Source: Prochlorococcus sp. AG-363-A03 (lineage in GTDB: Bacteria; Cyanobacteriota; Cyanobacteriia; PCC-6307; Cyanobiaceae). Taken from it: 39,871 nucleotides of DNA. Every line of letters begins with the position of its first letter. Positions within the stretch are counted from its first letter, which is position 1. The translations under genes and the position numbers were made by a program. The stretch is taken from positions 1 to 39,871 of the forward strand of contig QCEW01000011.1 in assembly GCA_003280445.1 (NCBI GenBank), given 5' to 3'. Under the pieces are notes generated by a model, which was not told the origin of the DNA, did no database searches, and saw nothing but the letters and a program-made list of their open reading frames with translations. Of this stretch, positions 19,778 to 29,449 are shown piece after piece.

Positions 19778-20653
19778 TTAAAAGCCACATTGTTTGACTT
19801 CTGTTTCTAACAAGATTCCATAAGAATTAAAAACTCTTTCTTGGATATATTTAATCAACTCTCTTACGTCATAAGAGGAAGCCTGGTTTGCGTTAATTAT
19901 AAAATTTGAATGTATTTTGGATATTTCAGCCCCGCCACAACGAAATCCTTTTAAACCAAGTTCTTCAATTAACTTTGCAGCTTTTAAAGGTTCTGGATTG
20001 CGAAAAACACTGCCGCAGGTTTGGGCTTGATAAGGTTGAGTTCTTAATCGATGATTTAGGTTGTCATTTGTTAACTGTCTAATTTTTTCTGCATGACCTG
20101 ATTCCAGCTTGAGTCGAGCAGATAAGACAATGCATGGATCATCTTGAAGTGGACTGTATCGGTATCCAAAATTGAGATCTTTTCTGTTGATAATTGTGTA
20201 ATCACCTGCAAAAGATAATGTTGTAATACTTTGGAGATAGTCAGATATGCAATGTTCTTGTGCGCCCGCATTCATAACTACTGCTCCACCAATGGTTCCT
20301 GGAATTCCTACAGCCCATTCGAGTCCATGAAGTCCACTTGCAGCAGCTTTTCTAGCTAAAGTTGGTAGCATTTCACCGCTGAGTACATCAATAATTCCAA
20401 GACTTTTATCAATTTGAATTCCTTTAAAATTACGCATACATAGGCTTAAGCCTTTAATACCTTTGTCATTGATTAAAAGATTTGATCCAGCACCAATAAT
20501 ATTGCATGGAATTTTTTTCTTGGTTGTCCAATGAATTAAGTATTTAATTTCCTCAATATTTTTTGGTTGAGCAATCCATTCTGCAGGACCACCTATTCTC
20601 CAAGTAGTAAAATTTGATAAGGAAATATTTTCTTCTAATCGAATAGAATTCAT
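19778..20653 (-). CDS. murB: UDP-N-acetylenolpyruvoylglucosamine reductase MurB
   Basis: FAD-dependent reductase that forms UDP-MurNAc in peptidoglycan synthesis, 291 aa. Seen: NFTTWRIGGPAEWIAQP at the N-terminus, the FAD loop IPCNIIGAGSNLLINDKG, GLEWAVGIPGTIGGAVVMNAG near residue 115, the catalytic-Ser segment CGSVFRNP and the closing LLETEVKQCGF. The start is ATG at 20651-20653, three bases after the murC stop, so murC-murB are coupled. Confidence 0.96.
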   Translation of the reverse strand: MNSIRLEENISLSNFTTWRIGGPAEWIAQPKNIEEIKYLIHWTTKKKIPCNIIGAGSNLLINDKGIKGLSLCMRNFKGIQIDKSLGIIDVLSGEMLPTLARKAAASGLHGLEWAVGIPGTIGGAVVMNAGAQEHCISDYLQSITTLSFAGDYTIINRKDLNFGYRYSPLQDDPCIVLSARLKLESGHAEKIRQLTNDNLNHRLRTQPYQAQTCGSVFRNPEPLKAAKLIEELGLKGFRCGGAEISKIHSNFIINANQASSYDVRELIKYIQERVFNSYGILLETEVKQCGF

Positions 20654-20656
20654 GTA

Positions 20657-22141
20657 TTAAGCGGCCAAATTACTGTTAACCGATTGATCATTGATTAATT
20701 CTAAAAATAGATTTGCACATATTATATTTATATCTCCTGCCCCCAAAATTAGAATCAAGTCTTTTTCAAATGTATGTTCTTTTATTAAGCTTATTAAATT
20801 TTGATTATTATCTGGAGTGTATATTTCTAGATTAGATTTTAATTTTTTCAATTCATATCCAATAGTCTTATTATTTATTCCTTTTATTTCATCTTCTCCA
20901 GCAGAGTAAATTGGAGCAATGAAAACTAAATCAGATTTACTTAGACTTTTTGCAAATTCTTTTTGAAATTTTTGCGTTCTGCTATACCGATGTGGTTGAA
21001 ATATTGTAACTATTCTCTTTGGTGATATGTGTGAAAGATTATGTTTTGTCTTAATTATAGTAGATGCAATTGATATTGCAGCATCAATTTCACTAGGATG
21101 ATGAGCATAATCTTCAACTATTAATCTGTTTTTCCATAATCCTTTATAGTCAAATCTTCTTGCGGGAAGTTCTAAATTTTTAATTCCTTTTTTTATATCT
21201 TTAAAAAGAATTCCGGCTACTCTACATGCTGCTATAGCAGCTATTGTATTGCTCAAATTATGTATTCCAGGAACAGGTATTTTTATGGTGTCAATTAATT
21301 TTTCTTGTTCATAATAATCAGCAATAATTTCACATCCATTAGATTTTTTCGGAATCAATGCAAAATCTACACTATTAATTTTTTGAATCGAAAACCATAT
21401 AGAATTTTCTATATTTTGTTGAAGATTTTTGCAATCAAAATTGGTAATTAAGTATTCACACTTTTGAGCAAATTGTTTCATAGTTTTTATTAAATCTTCT
21501 AGATTACGATAATGATCAACATGTTCAAGCTCTAAATTAGTTATTACTCCAATATTTGGATTAAATTTTACTAATGATCCATCCGACTCATCTGCTTCTG
21601 CGATTAATAACTCACTATTACTAAAATTATAGTTTCTTTTGTAGAGAGGTACAATTCCTCCAATGATGGCTGTTGGATTCCTATTTGCATATGATAATAA
21701 TGTTGTAATGTAAGTACTTGTTGTTGTTTTACCATGTGATCCTGATACGATTATTGATTTTTTTTGCTCAATTAAAAAGGCTAAGATTTCAGAACGATGA
21801 TTGATTTTTAAATTATATTTTTTTGCTTTACATAACTCTAAATTATCTTCACGTATTGCTGAGCTTATAACGATTAATATATTTTTTTTATGAACTTGAA
21901 AAATTTCGTCAATATTCGACTCTCTTTGAGTTTGAAAGATTTGTATTTGATTTCTGTCTAACTCTTTTAAAGTCGAGCTTTTTTTTTGGTCAGAACCAGA
22001 GATGGAATATCCATTTTTAGCGAGAATCATTGCCAAGGCAGACATACCAATTCCTCCGATTCCAATAAAGTGAATATGAGGTAGTAACTCTTGTGTCTTC
22101 TTCAATTTCACTTCAGTGTCGAGTGAAAGATAACTCTTCAT
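20657..22141 (-). CDS. murC: UDP-N-acetylmuramate-L-alanine ligase MurC
   Basis: Adds L-alanine to UDP-MurNAc, the first peptide step of peptidoglycan synthesis. The protein is 494 aa. Seen: a Rossmann start [19 protein letters not shown] with GYSISGSD, the ATP loop [21 protein letters not shown], the His of [21 protein letters not shown] and FQPHRYSRT, all in family order. The start is ATG at 22139-22141. It opens the murC-murB unit and is divergent from gap2 across 149 bases. The gene is unusually Lys/Ile/Asn-rich, as expected for AT-rich DNA. Confidence 0.97.
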   Translation of the reverse strand: MKSYLSLDTEVKLKKTQELLPHIHFIGIGGIGMSALAMILAKNGYSISGSDQKKSSTLKELDRNQIQIFQTQRESNIDEIFQVHKKNILIVISSAIREDNLELCKAKKYNLKINHRSEILAFLIEQKKSIIVSGSHGKTTTSTYITTLLSYANRNPTAIIGGIVPLYKRNYNFSNSELLIAEADESDGSLVKFNPNIGVITNLELEHVDHYRNLEDLIKTMKQFAQKCEYLITNFDCKNLQQNIENSIWFSIQKINSVDFALIPKKSNGCEIIADYYEQEKLIDTIKIPVPGIHNLSNTIAAIAACRVAGILFKDIKKGIKNLELPARRFDYKGLWKNRLIVEDYAHHPSEIDAAISIASTIIKTKHNLSHISPKRIVTIFQPHRYSRTQKFQKEFAKSLSKSDLVFIAPIYSAGEDEIKGINNKTIGYELKKLKSNLEIYTPDNNQNLISLIKEHTFEKDLILILGAGDINIICANLFLELINDQSVNSNLAA

Positions 22142-22224
22142 GCACCTAAAGGCACATTTTTTAAAGAATTAGAGAGTTTTTGTACTTTTTATGTCCTTAA
22201 CGCTTCAATTATTTTTCAAAATGC

Positions 22225-22254
22225 ACAGAAAATGATCATTGTTCTGTATGATCA
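22225..22254. promoter_or_regulatory. Dyad with two mutually exclusive stems upstream of gap2
   Basis: ACAGAA (22225-22230) can pair with TTCTGT (22242-22247); alternatively TGATCAT (22233-22239) pairs with ATGATCA (22248-22254). Because the arms interleave, both stems cannot form at once. As DNA, 22225-22247 is a near-perfect palindrome with one extra base, so it may also be an operator. It ends 36 bases before the gap2 start. Confidence 0.45.
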
Positions 22255-22290
22255 GCGGCCAGTAGTTTGTGCGGTTTTACCGTTTTTGAA

Positions 22291-23313
22291 ATGACTTTGC
22301 GTGTAGCGATTAATGGATTCGGAAGAATTGGACGCAATTTTATGCGTTGTTGGCTCAGTAGAGGTGCAAATACAAATATTGAGGTGGTCGGTATTAACGT
22401 CACCTCTGACCCAAAAACTTGTGCCCATTTGCTCAAATATGATTCGATTCTAGGTGCTATAAATGACGCCGAAATCTCACATACTGACGATACATTCCAA
22501 ATTAATGGCAAAACTATAAAATGTTATTCAGATAGAAACCCATTAAATCTTCCTTGGAAAGAGTGGGGAATTGATTTAGTAATTGAATCAACTGGTGTCT
22601 TTAACACAGATGTTGGAGCTAGTAAGCATTTACAAGTTGGCGCAAAGAAGGTCATCCTTACTGCACCTGGTAAAGGCGATGGTGTAGGTACTTATGTAGT
22701 TGGTGTTAACGCTGATACTTACTCTCATGAAGATTTTGATATCCTCAGTAATGCAAGTTGCACTACCAACTGTTTAGCTCCAATAGTAAAAGTTTTAGAT
22801 CAAAAGTTAGGAATTAATAAAGGTCTAATGACCACCATTCATAGTTACACGGGAGATCAGAGAATCCTTGATAACGCGCACCGTGATTTACGTCGTGCAA
22901 GAGCGGCTGCAATGAATTTGGTCCCTACTTCAACTGGAGCAGCAAAAGCTGTTGCTCTTGTTTATCCAGAAATGAAAGGGAAATTAACTGGTATTGCTAT
23001 GCGAGTCCCTACTCCTAATGTTTCTGCAGTTGATTTAGTTTTTGAATCAAGTCGGAAAACTAGTGCTGAAGAGGTTAATTCATTATTGAAAACGGCTTCA
23101 CAGGGCGAAATGAAAGGAATCATCAAATATGGTGATTTACCTTTGGTTTCTACTGATTACGCAGGAACGAATGAATCAACTATTGTTGATGAAGCTTTAA
23201 CAATGTGTATAGATGACAATATGGTCAAAGTTTTAGCTTGGTATGACAATGAGTGGGGTTATAGCCAAAGGGTTGTTGATTTGGCTGAAATAGTTGCTCA
23301 AAAATGGAAATAA
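22291..23313 (+). CDS. gap2: NAD(P)-dependent glyceraldehyde-3-phosphate dehydrogenase Gap2
   Basis: Calvin-cycle GAPDH of the cyanobacterial Gap2 class, 340 aa. I start at ATG 22291 ([17 protein letters not shown]), the family start, although the frame is open further upstream to a TTG at 22267. Seen: the Rossmann glycines, the coenzyme strand INVTSDP, the catalytic Cys in [12 protein letters not shown] near residue 155, [11 protein letters not shown] and [15 protein letters not shown] at the end. Lack of an Asp after the second strand (VTSD) fits dual NADP/NAD use known for Gap2. There is no C-terminal CP12-like extension. Confidence 0.96.
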   Translation: MTLRVAINGFGRIGRNFMRCWLSRGANTNIEVVGINVTSDPKTCAHLLKYDSILGAINDAEISHTDDTFQINGKTIKCYSDRNPLNLPWKEWGIDLVIESTGVFNTDVGASKHLQVGAKKVILTAPGKGDGVGTYVVGVNADTYSHEDFDILSNASCTTNCLAPIVKVLDQKLGINKGLMTTIHSYTGDQRILDNAHRDLRRARAAAMNLVPTSTGAAKAVALVYPEMKGKLTGIAMRVPTPNVSAVDLVFESSRKTSAEEVNSLLKTASQGEMKGIIKYGDLPLVSTDYAGTNESTIVDEALTMCIDDNMVKVLAWYDNEWGYSQRVVDLAEIVAQKWK

Positions 23314-23328
23314 AATTAATTACTATAA

Positions 23329-24312
23329 TTAAAAATGTTGAAATAGACTTGATTTTTCAATATTAATTGGTTCTAAGTTTTCCCAAAGAATATTCGGTTT
23401 ACCTTCTTTGATAAACCCAATAATTTTAGCTGATTTCAATTTTTTTGATAAAGCTTCTGCCCATTCTTTAGGAAGACTTAGTATCAATTCATAGTCCTCT
23501 CCGCCATTTAGAATCCATTCATCCCAAAGCGGATCTTTTGGCCAGTCAGGATCCTTAAGAATTGAGTTCTTCGATAAAACTGCTTGGCAATTACTGCTTT
23601 GGCAAATTCCTCTAATCGATTCAATGAGTCCATCGCTGCTATCAGTTCCTGCAGCTCTCAACCTCGTTGATTCTGGCTTGCATTCTATTAACGCTTTTAG
23701 AGCCTTAACTGCAGGATATGGGCGCTTATGAGCTCTAATGGCTCTGTTGGCAAGCTCACGACTTAAGCGTACTTCGCTTGGCAGTTGCTCGGATGTTAAA
23801 AGGGCTAAACCTAATCTACTTAATCCATGGAATCCGGTGCTAACAATATAATCTCCTGGCAAAGCATTTCCTCTATGAAGTCTGGGCGCTTTCTTTTCTC
23901 CAATTGCCGTAATTGAAATCATTTTTGTTTCTCCACTAGAGCAATCTCCACCAATGATTTCTCCGCCAAATTCTTGCATCGCATCCCACATCCCTTCATA
24001 AAGATTTTCCACCCATTCCCAATGCGTGTTTGGTGGTAAAACAAGTCCAACATTAAAAGAAATTATCTTTTCCGAGCCGCTGCAAATCAGATCAGAAATA
24101 TTAGTGGTAATACATTTCCAGCCAATATCTTTTGCATTTGATATTTTTTCAGAGAAATGAACTTTTTCTACGAGTAAATCAGTATTAATTAATAGGCTTT
24201 TATTGATAGTATTTATTTCTGCCAGATCATCATCTATCTGTCCATCTCGCATAAATTTTTTTAAACGATTCAGTAATTCTATTTCACCTAAATCTTTAAT
24301 TGTAGTTGTCAC
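23329..24312 (-). CDS. thiL: Thiamine-monophosphate kinase ThiL
   Basis: Phosphorylates thiamine phosphate to thiamine pyrophosphate, 327 aa. Seen: DDLAEINTINKSLLINTDLL at the N-terminus, with the metal Asp residues, VHFSEKISNAKDIGWKC, GGEIIGGDCSSGE, DSSDGLIESI and LNGGEDYELILSLP. These follow the PurM-like fold order of ThiL. The start is GTG at 24310-24312. The cyclophilin gene lies 12 bases upstream on the same strand, so they are probably co-transcribed, and gap2 converges 15 bases away. Confidence 0.95.
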   Translation of the reverse strand: MTTTIKDLGEIELLNRLKKFMRDGQIDDDLAEINTINKSLLINTDLLVEKVHFSEKISNAKDIGWKCITTNISDLICSGSEKIISFNVGLVLPPNTHWEWVENLYEGMWDAMQEFGGEIIGGDCSSGETKMISITAIGEKKAPRLHRGNALPGDYIVSTGFHGLSRLGLALLTSEQLPSEVRLSRELANRAIRAHKRPYPAVKALKALIECKPESTRLRAAGTDSSDGLIESIRGICQSSNCQAVLSKNSILKDPDWPKDPLWDEWILNGGEDYELILSLPKEWAEALSKKLKSAKIIGFIKEGKPNILWENLEPINIEKSSLFQHF

Positions 24313-24324
24313 TTTAGTTAAAAT

Positions 24325-25401
24325 TTAAGCTTTGAGTTTAAGATTTTCAGAACCATTTAATACTTCAATTGAGATAATTTTATCATCAACTCCAAGCTTA
24401 TTTAGTATTTCAGAACCTTCTACTACATAACCAAAAGCTGCGTTTCTTCCATCAATGAGATTACGTCCAGCAGGGTTTAATTCAGCTTCATATAAGAAGA
24501 AGAAAAACTGAGATGAACCATCATTTAAGTCAGTATCAGAGTGAGCCCAGCCAAGTGTTCCTAAAGTTGCGAATGGAAGGACTGGGGTTTCAGTGTAAAG
24601 ACCAACTTCCTCAAACGTTTCGCCATACAGTGTATCTTCATAATTAGGTGTTCTTATTTCTAATGGAACTTTTCTCAACTCATTATTATCAGGATCTATA
24701 TAACCAATCTCTTCTCCTTTAGGATCTCCAGTTTGAAGAATAAAAAATTCTTCAGCTCTATTAATTGATAAACCATCGTAAAAACCTTTTAATGAAAGAT
24801 CTATAAATGCTCCAGCTGTTAGAGGAGCATTATAACCATCAATAATTGCGCTCATATTTCCTTTTGATGTTTTAATTTGTACATTTGCTCTCCCCAATAG
24901 CCTTGGTAAATTGTCATATTCACTTGGTATTTTATAAGGAAAATTATTGGTTATTAAAAGAGACTCAATATCATCAATTGTTTTTAAACTTTGGCTTCTG
25001 ACGTCAAGAAATGAGACTTTATTCTTTTCGTTGGCTATTTCCCTTAATTCATCAAGCTCCTCATTTAAAGCAGATAGGAGATTAACTGCTTTTTCTTTGT
25101 TTTCCTCTGGTATTGAATCAATAATCTGATTTTTTCTATTAGTTACTAAAAATTGACTTCTTGAGGTAGCTTTGCTGATAGCCGACCATCTACTTCCTCG
25201 AAGATCATCGCTGGTATCTTCAAGTTTGTTTTGTAATTCACGTAATTCCTTTTGGTCTATCGGTAAAGAATTTCTTAATATTGCATAAGGATCTTTTAGT
25301 CGATTACCATTTGGAAGGCTTGCAACAGCAGGGTCAATCCATGGAGAGCTCAAAGCAAATAGGATTGTTACCAAGGCAAGAATGCAAATCTTTTTTGCCA
25401 T
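24325..25401 (-). CDS. Lumenal cyclophilin-type peptidyl-prolyl isomerase (TLP40/CYP38-like)
   Basis: A 358-aa protein with a signal peptide (MAKKICILALVTILFALSSP, cleaved near PAVAS), a helical N-terminal half with charged coiled-coil character (ELRELQNKLEDTSDDLRG, LSALNEELDELREIANEKN) and a C-terminal cyclophilin domain (IDLSLKGFYDGLSINRAEEF, LGTLGWAHSDTDLNDGSSQF, GYVVEGSEILNKLGVDD). This layout matches the plant TLP40/CYP38 group, linked to photosystem II assembly. Several classic active-site residues are changed, so enzyme activity is doubtful. It precedes thiL on the same strand and is divergent from efp across 63 bases. Confidence 0.9.
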   Translation of the reverse strand: MAKKICILALVTILFALSSPWIDPAVASLPNGNRLKDPYAILRNSLPIDQKELRELQNKLEDTSDDLRGSRWSAISKATSRSQFLVTNRKNQIIDSIPEENKEKAVNLLSALNEELDELREIANEKNKVSFLDVRSQSLKTIDDIESLLITNNFPYKIPSEYDNLPRLLGRANVQIKTSKGNMSAIIDGYNAPLTAGAFIDLSLKGFYDGLSINRAEEFFILQTGDPKGEEIGYIDPDNNELRKVPLEIRTPNYEDTLYGETFEEVGLYTETPVLPFATLGTLGWAHSDTDLNDGSSQFFFFLYEAELNPAGRNLIDGRNAAFGYVVEGSEILNKLGVDDKIISIEVLNGSENLKLKA

Positions 25402-25464
25402 GTTAATTCTATGTTTTGCATGACTTTGGCACAGACTTATGATCGATTGGTATCTTTTGTGTGA

Positions 25465-26028
25465 ATGATTTCAAGTAACGACTTTCGCACTGGCACTACT
25501 ATCGAGTTAGACGGTGCAGTTTGGCGTGTTATTGAATTTCTACATGTCAAGCCTGGTAAAGGTTCTGCATTTGTCAGGACCAAATTAAAAGCTGTTGTCA
25601 GCGGTAGTGTTGTTGAAAAGACTTTTAGAGCTGGGGAAATGGTTCCACAAGCTCTTTTGGAGAAATCAAAGTTGCAACACACTTACATGGATGGAGATGA
25701 TTTTGTATTTATGGATATGACTTCTTATGAAGAAACACGATTAACAGCTAAACAAATTGGTGAAAGTAGGAAATATCTAAAGGAAGGGATGGAGGTTAAT
25801 GTAGTGTCTTGGAATGAAAAACCACTTGAAGTTGAATTGCCTAACTCAGTTGTTTTAGAAATAAAAGAAACTGATCCTGGCGTCAAAGGTGACACTGCTT
25901 CAGGAGGGACAAAGCCTGCAATCTTGGAAACAGGAGCTCAAGTAATGGTCCCATTATTTATTTCAATTGGTGAGAAAATTCGAGTAGACACTCGAAATGA
26001 CAGTTATCTAGGCCGAGAAACACAATGA
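25465..26028 (+). CDS. efp: Translation elongation factor P
   Basis: Relieves ribosome stalling at polyproline. The protein has the standard 187-aa, three-domain shape. The N-terminal domain holds [16 protein letters not shown], with Lys at the loop that is modified in many bacteria; then the middle domain ([17 protein letters not shown]) and the C-terminal OB domain ending [20 protein letters not shown], a strong EF-P signature. The start is ATG at 25465. The stop overlaps the accB start as ATGA. Confidence 0.97.
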   Translation: MISSNDFRTGTTIELDGAVWRVIEFLHVKPGKGSAFVRTKLKAVVSGSVVEKTFRAGEMVPQALLEKSKLQHTYMDGDDFVFMDMTSYEETRLTAKQIGESRKYLKEGMEVNVVSWNEKPLEVELPNSVVLEIKETDPGVKGDTASGGTKPAILETGAQVMVPLFISIGEKIRVDTRNDSYLGRETQ

Positions 26029-26522
26029 CTATGAATCTTGATCACGAAGAGCTTCATCGCTTGTTGGCAACTTTAGCTGAAAGCGACATTCAAGAGTTTC
26101 GACTTGAGGGAGAAGACTTTTGCTTGGAAGTTAAACGTAATCTTAGGACCTCTTCAGACTTAATAGCTTCTCAAAAGAAAAATACTTCAGAAGAGATTGA
26201 GCCACTACCACCTCAACGTAAAATTGAGGCTTCTCCCATACCAAGCACTCCTCCGCCTTCGGTGCCAGGATCGCGTTCTGATTTGGTTGAAGTCACTGCT
26301 CCTATGGTTGGGACCTTTTATCGCGCACCAGGCCCAGAAGAGCCACCTTTCGTGGAAATCGGATCGAGAATCAGTATTGGTCAAGCTGTTTGTATTCTTG
26401 AGGCAATGAAATTAATGAATGAATTAGAGTCAGAGGTAAGCGGAGAAGTCATTGAAATTCTTGTTGAAAATGGAACACCAGTTGAGTTTGGTCAAGTTTT
26501 AATGAGATTAAAACCTGTCTAA
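26025..26522 (+). CDS. accB: Biotin carboxyl carrier protein AccB
   Basis: Carries biotin for acetyl-CoA carboxylase in fatty acid synthesis, 165 aa. An N-terminal helix region ([20 protein letters not shown]) is joined by a Pro-rich linker ([12 protein letters not shown]) to the biotinyl domain with [19 protein letters not shown] and [11 protein letters not shown]; the biotinylated Lys is about residue 129. ATG codons at 26025 and 26031 are both possible starts. The four-base overlap with efp indicates coupling; efp-accB adjacency is common in cyanobacteria. Confidence 0.97.
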   Translation: MTMNLDHEELHRLLATLAESDIQEFRLEGEDFCLEVKRNLRTSSDLIASQKKNTSEEIEPLPPQRKIEASPIPSTPPPSVPGSRSDLVEVTAPMVGTFYRAPGPEEPPFVEIGSRISIGQAVCILEAMKLMNELESEVSGEVIEILVENGTPVEFGQVLMRLKPV

Positions 26523-26531
26523 AAAGTTCAC

Positions 26532-27557
26532 CTATTGAGAAAGAAGCCAAGCATTATTAAGTGCAGCAATCATGCTTTGTTCTCTTGCTTTGAACTTACC
26601 TGCAATATCAAGCGCAGTGCCATGATCAGGTGATGTTCTTACAAAAGGCAGTCCAAGAGTTGTGTTAACAGCTTCATCAAAGGCAATCAGCTTGACAGGG
26701 ATGAGAGCTTGATCGTGATAAAAAGCAAGTATTCCATCAGGTGCTTTGTTATCAATTGAGACGTCATTCCATGCATTTATAGATGAAATCCAGCAGGTAT
26801 CTGGAGATATAGGGCCATTAATATTTATAGCTGGATTATCTAATTTCCATTCATTTAAAACAGGAATAATTAAGTTTTGTTCTTCTATTCCAATTTTACC
26901 TTCCTCTCCAGCATGGGGATTTAAACCCGCTATTTGTAATAATGGCTTCTCTTTGAACTTTCGACAGAAAGTTAATAATGTATCTAATTTATATCTAATT
27001 AATTCTTTTGTTAAAGTAGTATCTATTTTGTTAAGCGGTATATGTGTTGTAGCTAATAAAGTATTAAATCTCCATCCATTATTTGGTGATAAAGCTGTAA
27101 AAAGCATGGATGTTCTTCTATTAGTTAATTTCCCTAATAATTCAGTTTGTCCTGCAAATTTATGGCCAGCTTTATGCCATGCAATTTTTGAAATAGGTGC
27201 TGTTACTAGAGCAGAAGCTTTCTTTTCTAAAAGTATATTAATTGCATTTAAAAGCCATTTAAAACTTACTGAGCCAGTAAATTCATCAACTACTCCTGGA
27301 ATAACTTTCTTATCTAGAGGTATATCAATAACATCAAGTGTATTCGGATTGGGAATATTATTAATTCCATGGTTAATTAACTTTGCATAAGTTGAACAAA
27401 TATTATTTTTACATCCTACAAGTAAAGGCTCTATATTTTTATTTAAGTACTTAGAGCCAAGAGCTTTTAATGTTATTTCAGTCCCTATTCCAGCGGGATC
27501 ACCTAATGAAATAATAAGTTTATTTTTAGTATTTTTTGATCTTTTAAATTCTTTCAT
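26532..27557 (-). CDS. pdxA: 4-hydroxythreonine-4-phosphate dehydrogenase PdxA
   Basis: Oxidises 4-phosphohydroxy-L-threonine for pyridoxal phosphate synthesis by the DXP-dependent route, 341 aa. Seen: ISLGDPAGIGTEITLKAL at the N-terminus, ALVTAPISKIAWHKAG, the metal His in TTHIPLNKI, IAGLNPHAGEEGKIG, and YHDQALIPVKLIAFDEAVN with TLGLPFVRTSPDHGTALDIAG. All three metal-binding His segments are present. The start is ATG at 27555-27557. Stops of accB and pdxA converge nine bases apart. A 185-bp AT-rich gap on its upstream side likely contains its promoter. Confidence 0.95.
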   Translation of the reverse strand: MKEFKRSKNTKNKLIISLGDPAGIGTEITLKALGSKYLNKNIEPLLVGCKNNICSTYAKLINHGINNIPNPNTLDVIDIPLDKKVIPGVVDEFTGSVSFKWLLNAINILLEKKASALVTAPISKIAWHKAGHKFAGQTELLGKLTNRRTSMLFTALSPNNGWRFNTLLATTHIPLNKIDTTLTKELIRYKLDTLLTFCRKFKEKPLLQIAGLNPHAGEEGKIGIEEQNLIIPVLNEWKLDNPAININGPISPDTCWISSINAWNDVSIDNKAPDGILAFYHDQALIPVKLIAFDEAVNTTLGLPFVRTSPDHGTALDIAGKFKAREQSMIAALNNAWLLSQ

Positions 27558-27742
27558 TTCTAATTTGTTTTTGATTTTTAATTGCTTAGCTTAGATAAAG
27601 CTTTTAGTTAGGGTCGCTTACTAAATTTGAGTAAGTTTTCTTATTTTATTGGTTTTGTTTTACTTGATACTAATTATCTATAAAAATTTCACGACTTTTT
27701 TTTAAAAACAGTAAATAAAGATAATTTAGAAAATATTGACTT

Positions 27743-28639
27743 TTAATTCATTTTTAATTGTGAGAGGCAATTCTTTAATCCAGATTTAAAATTAGGATAA
27801 ATTAGAGAATAGCCAAGTGTCTTGCACAATAATTTGTTATCAACTTTTCGATTCTCTTGCCAAAAAGATAATGCCATTGGGCTCATTGTTTTTTTTGCAA
27901 TTTCAAAAGGCACCTTCGTTGGAAGAGATTTTTTAGCTAACTTTGCTGCTAAAGCAATTACTTCAAGATTATTTGTTGGTAAGTTATCAGCGACGTTTAC
28001 CACAGATGGATTCTTTCCTTTTGAATAGAGATTAATTAAAAATAAGACAGCTCCAGCAATATCATCCACATGAACTCTTGAAAAAACTTGACCAGGCTTA
28101 TCGACCATTTTTGTTGTTCCTTTTAAAAGGCTTTCAAATGCAGATCTTCCAGGTCCATAAATGCCTGGCAATCTAAGTATTTGAATAGGAAGATTTGTTT
28201 CTAACCATTGCTTTTCGCAGGAAAATCTTCGAATGCTTCTCTTTTGTTGAGGATTAGGAGAGGTATTTTCGTTTACCCACTCTCCTTTAGTATCTCCATA
28301 TACTCCAGTGGTCGACAAGTAACCAACCCACTTTAAACTTTTTGAATTTATTAATTGAGTCTTGAGTTGATTTAGTACTGGGTCCTCTCCACTTAATAAA
28401 GGAGGGATACAACTTAAGATATGGGTCGCTCCATTTAGAATTTCATTAGAGATTTTTTTATCGCTATCAAATACGAAATCAGCTCCTTGGCTATTTTTTC
28501 TCCTTCTGCTACACAAGACTTTTGCTCCTAAGTGTCTTCCAACACTTGCGATCCTTTGACCACTAAATCCGCCACCAAATATTATTACTTTTGAATTAGC
28601 TGGTAGAGGGTCTAATTGCTTGACAATATCTTCGATCAT
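27743..28639 (-). CDS. NAD-dependent epimerase/dehydratase-like SDR protein
   Basis: An extended short-chain dehydrogenase-like protein, 298 aa from ATG 28637-28639; an upstream reading to 28672 adds eleven residues but would overlap the divergent small gene. The nucleotide loop is VIIFGGGFSGQRIA, followed by LCSRRRK, which would favour NADP. Further features are HILSCIPPLLSGEDPV, the YLSTTGVYGDTKGEWV motif with Thr/Tyr, and LRLPGIYGPGRSAFESL. The active-site YxxxK is not evident after VYGD, as in the YeeZ-type subgroup. Substrate unknown. Confidence 0.85.
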   Translation of the reverse strand: MIEDIVKQLDPLPANSKVIIFGGGFSGQRIASVGRHLGAKVLCSRRRKNSQGADFVFDSDKKISNEILNGATHILSCIPPLLSGEDPVLNQLKTQLINSKSLKWVGYLSTTGVYGDTKGEWVNENTSPNPQQKRSIRRFSCEKQWLETNLPIQILRLPGIYGPGRSAFESLLKGTTKMVDKPGQVFSRVHVDDIAGAVLFLINLYSKGKNPSVVNVADNLPTNNLEVIALAAKLAKKSLPTKVPFEIAKKTMSPMALSFWQENRKVDNKLLCKTLGYSLIYPNFKSGLKNCLSQLKMN

Positions 28640-28671
28640 TAGTACAAATGTATTATGTTGATTATTTAGCA

Positions 28672-28896
28672 ATGATTGCTTCTTCTTTAAAGCCTAGTCT
28701 GAATTCGGTTAATGGTGCTACCAAATTAAGTAACCATAAAAGAATTTATGAACAAAAGAAAAATCAAAACTTGATAAAACCTTTGCTAGCCTCAATTTGC
28801 TTTCTTCTTTGTATTAGTGTTATCCCTGAGAAGTCATCTAATTTAGTTTCCATATGTGAAAAATATAATTCTTCTGTGGCTTGTAAGGTTTGGTAG
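28672..28896 (+). CDS. Small conserved picocyanobacterial protein, unknown function
   Basis: A 74-aa ORF starting ATG at 28672 (MIASSLKPSLNSVNGATKL). It has a basic stretch, then one hydrophobic segment (PLLASICFLLCISVIP), then a short tail SICEKYNSSVACKVW with two Cys. This is the size and layout of a membrane-anchored or exported peptide with a possible disulphide. I recognise the general pattern in Prochlorococcus but no function. It is divergent from the epimerase, 32 bases apart, and converges on the HNH gene four bases away. Confidence 0.7.
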   Translation: MIASSLKPSLNSVNGATKLSNHKRIYEQKKNQNLIKPLLASICFLLCISVIPEKSSNLVSICEKYNSSVACKVW

Positions 28897-28900
28897 AACT

Positions 28901-29311
28901 TTAAGCTGTTTGCCAAGAATAATCTTTATTCAATTGGGATTTTGATTTCTCAAAATATTCATTTTGTTTAGGTTTAGCCCATTTTAGAAGTCTTAGAGCT
29001 AAACGTATATCTCCTTCCGTCCATGCTCTTAAAGCCATACAGCGTCTTGGATCGTAAAAACGTTGTTTTCTATACCATTCAAAAGCGTTATTGTCTGTTT
29101 TGCTTCCATTGCATGATAGGCAGGCAGGTACACAGTTTTCAGTGATACTTAATCCACCTTTACTTCGTGGCAAAACATGGTCTATTGATTCTGAATTCTG
29201 CCCACAATATATACAGGACTTACCCGTGAATTCATGCAGTGACTTTCGCCATCTTCTGTCACGTAGCTTTGGGCAGAGATCTTCCAAGAAAACCGCATCC
29301 CTATTGTGCAT
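28901..29311 (-). CDS. HNH endonuclease-domain protein
   Basis: A 136-aa protein with a compact HNH fold: CIYCGQ near residue 34, then the catalytic DHVLPRSKGG, NCVPACLSCNGSKTD giving the second Cys pair and the Asn/His positions. The remaining C-terminus (FYDPRRCMALRAWTEGDIRL) is well ordered and characteristic of a cyanobacterial chromosomal HNH protein. There is no intron, intein or mobile-element context, so it is probably a resident nuclease rather than a homing enzyme. The start is ATG at 29309-29311. Confidence 0.88.
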   Translation of the reverse strand: MHNRDAVFLEDLCPKLRDRRWRKSLHEFTGKSCIYCGQNSESIDHVLPRSKGGLSITENCVPACLSCNGSKTDNNAFEWYRKQRFYDPRRCMALRAWTEGDIRLALRLLKWAKPKQNEYFEKSKSQLNKDYSWQTA

Positions 29312-29449
29312 ACGTACTAATTAGCTAAATGAATTTTGCCTTGATAGGCCTATAAGTCAATGTATCGAAAATTGCAATTTGCGATTTTATAATATTATTT
29401 TTTTAATTGAGCTGGGTTTTTTAAAAGTTTTTACAAAACCTTGGCTTAT

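Noticed and set aside
26746-27390. 214-aa plus-strand ORF opposite pdxA
   Set aside because: Long but wholly antisense to well-conserved PdxA motifs; no domain and no ribosome site.
28901-29311. HNH protein as sign of a homing element
   Set aside because: There is no intron, intein or repeat around it, the composition matches its neighbours, and the locus looks like core chromosome.
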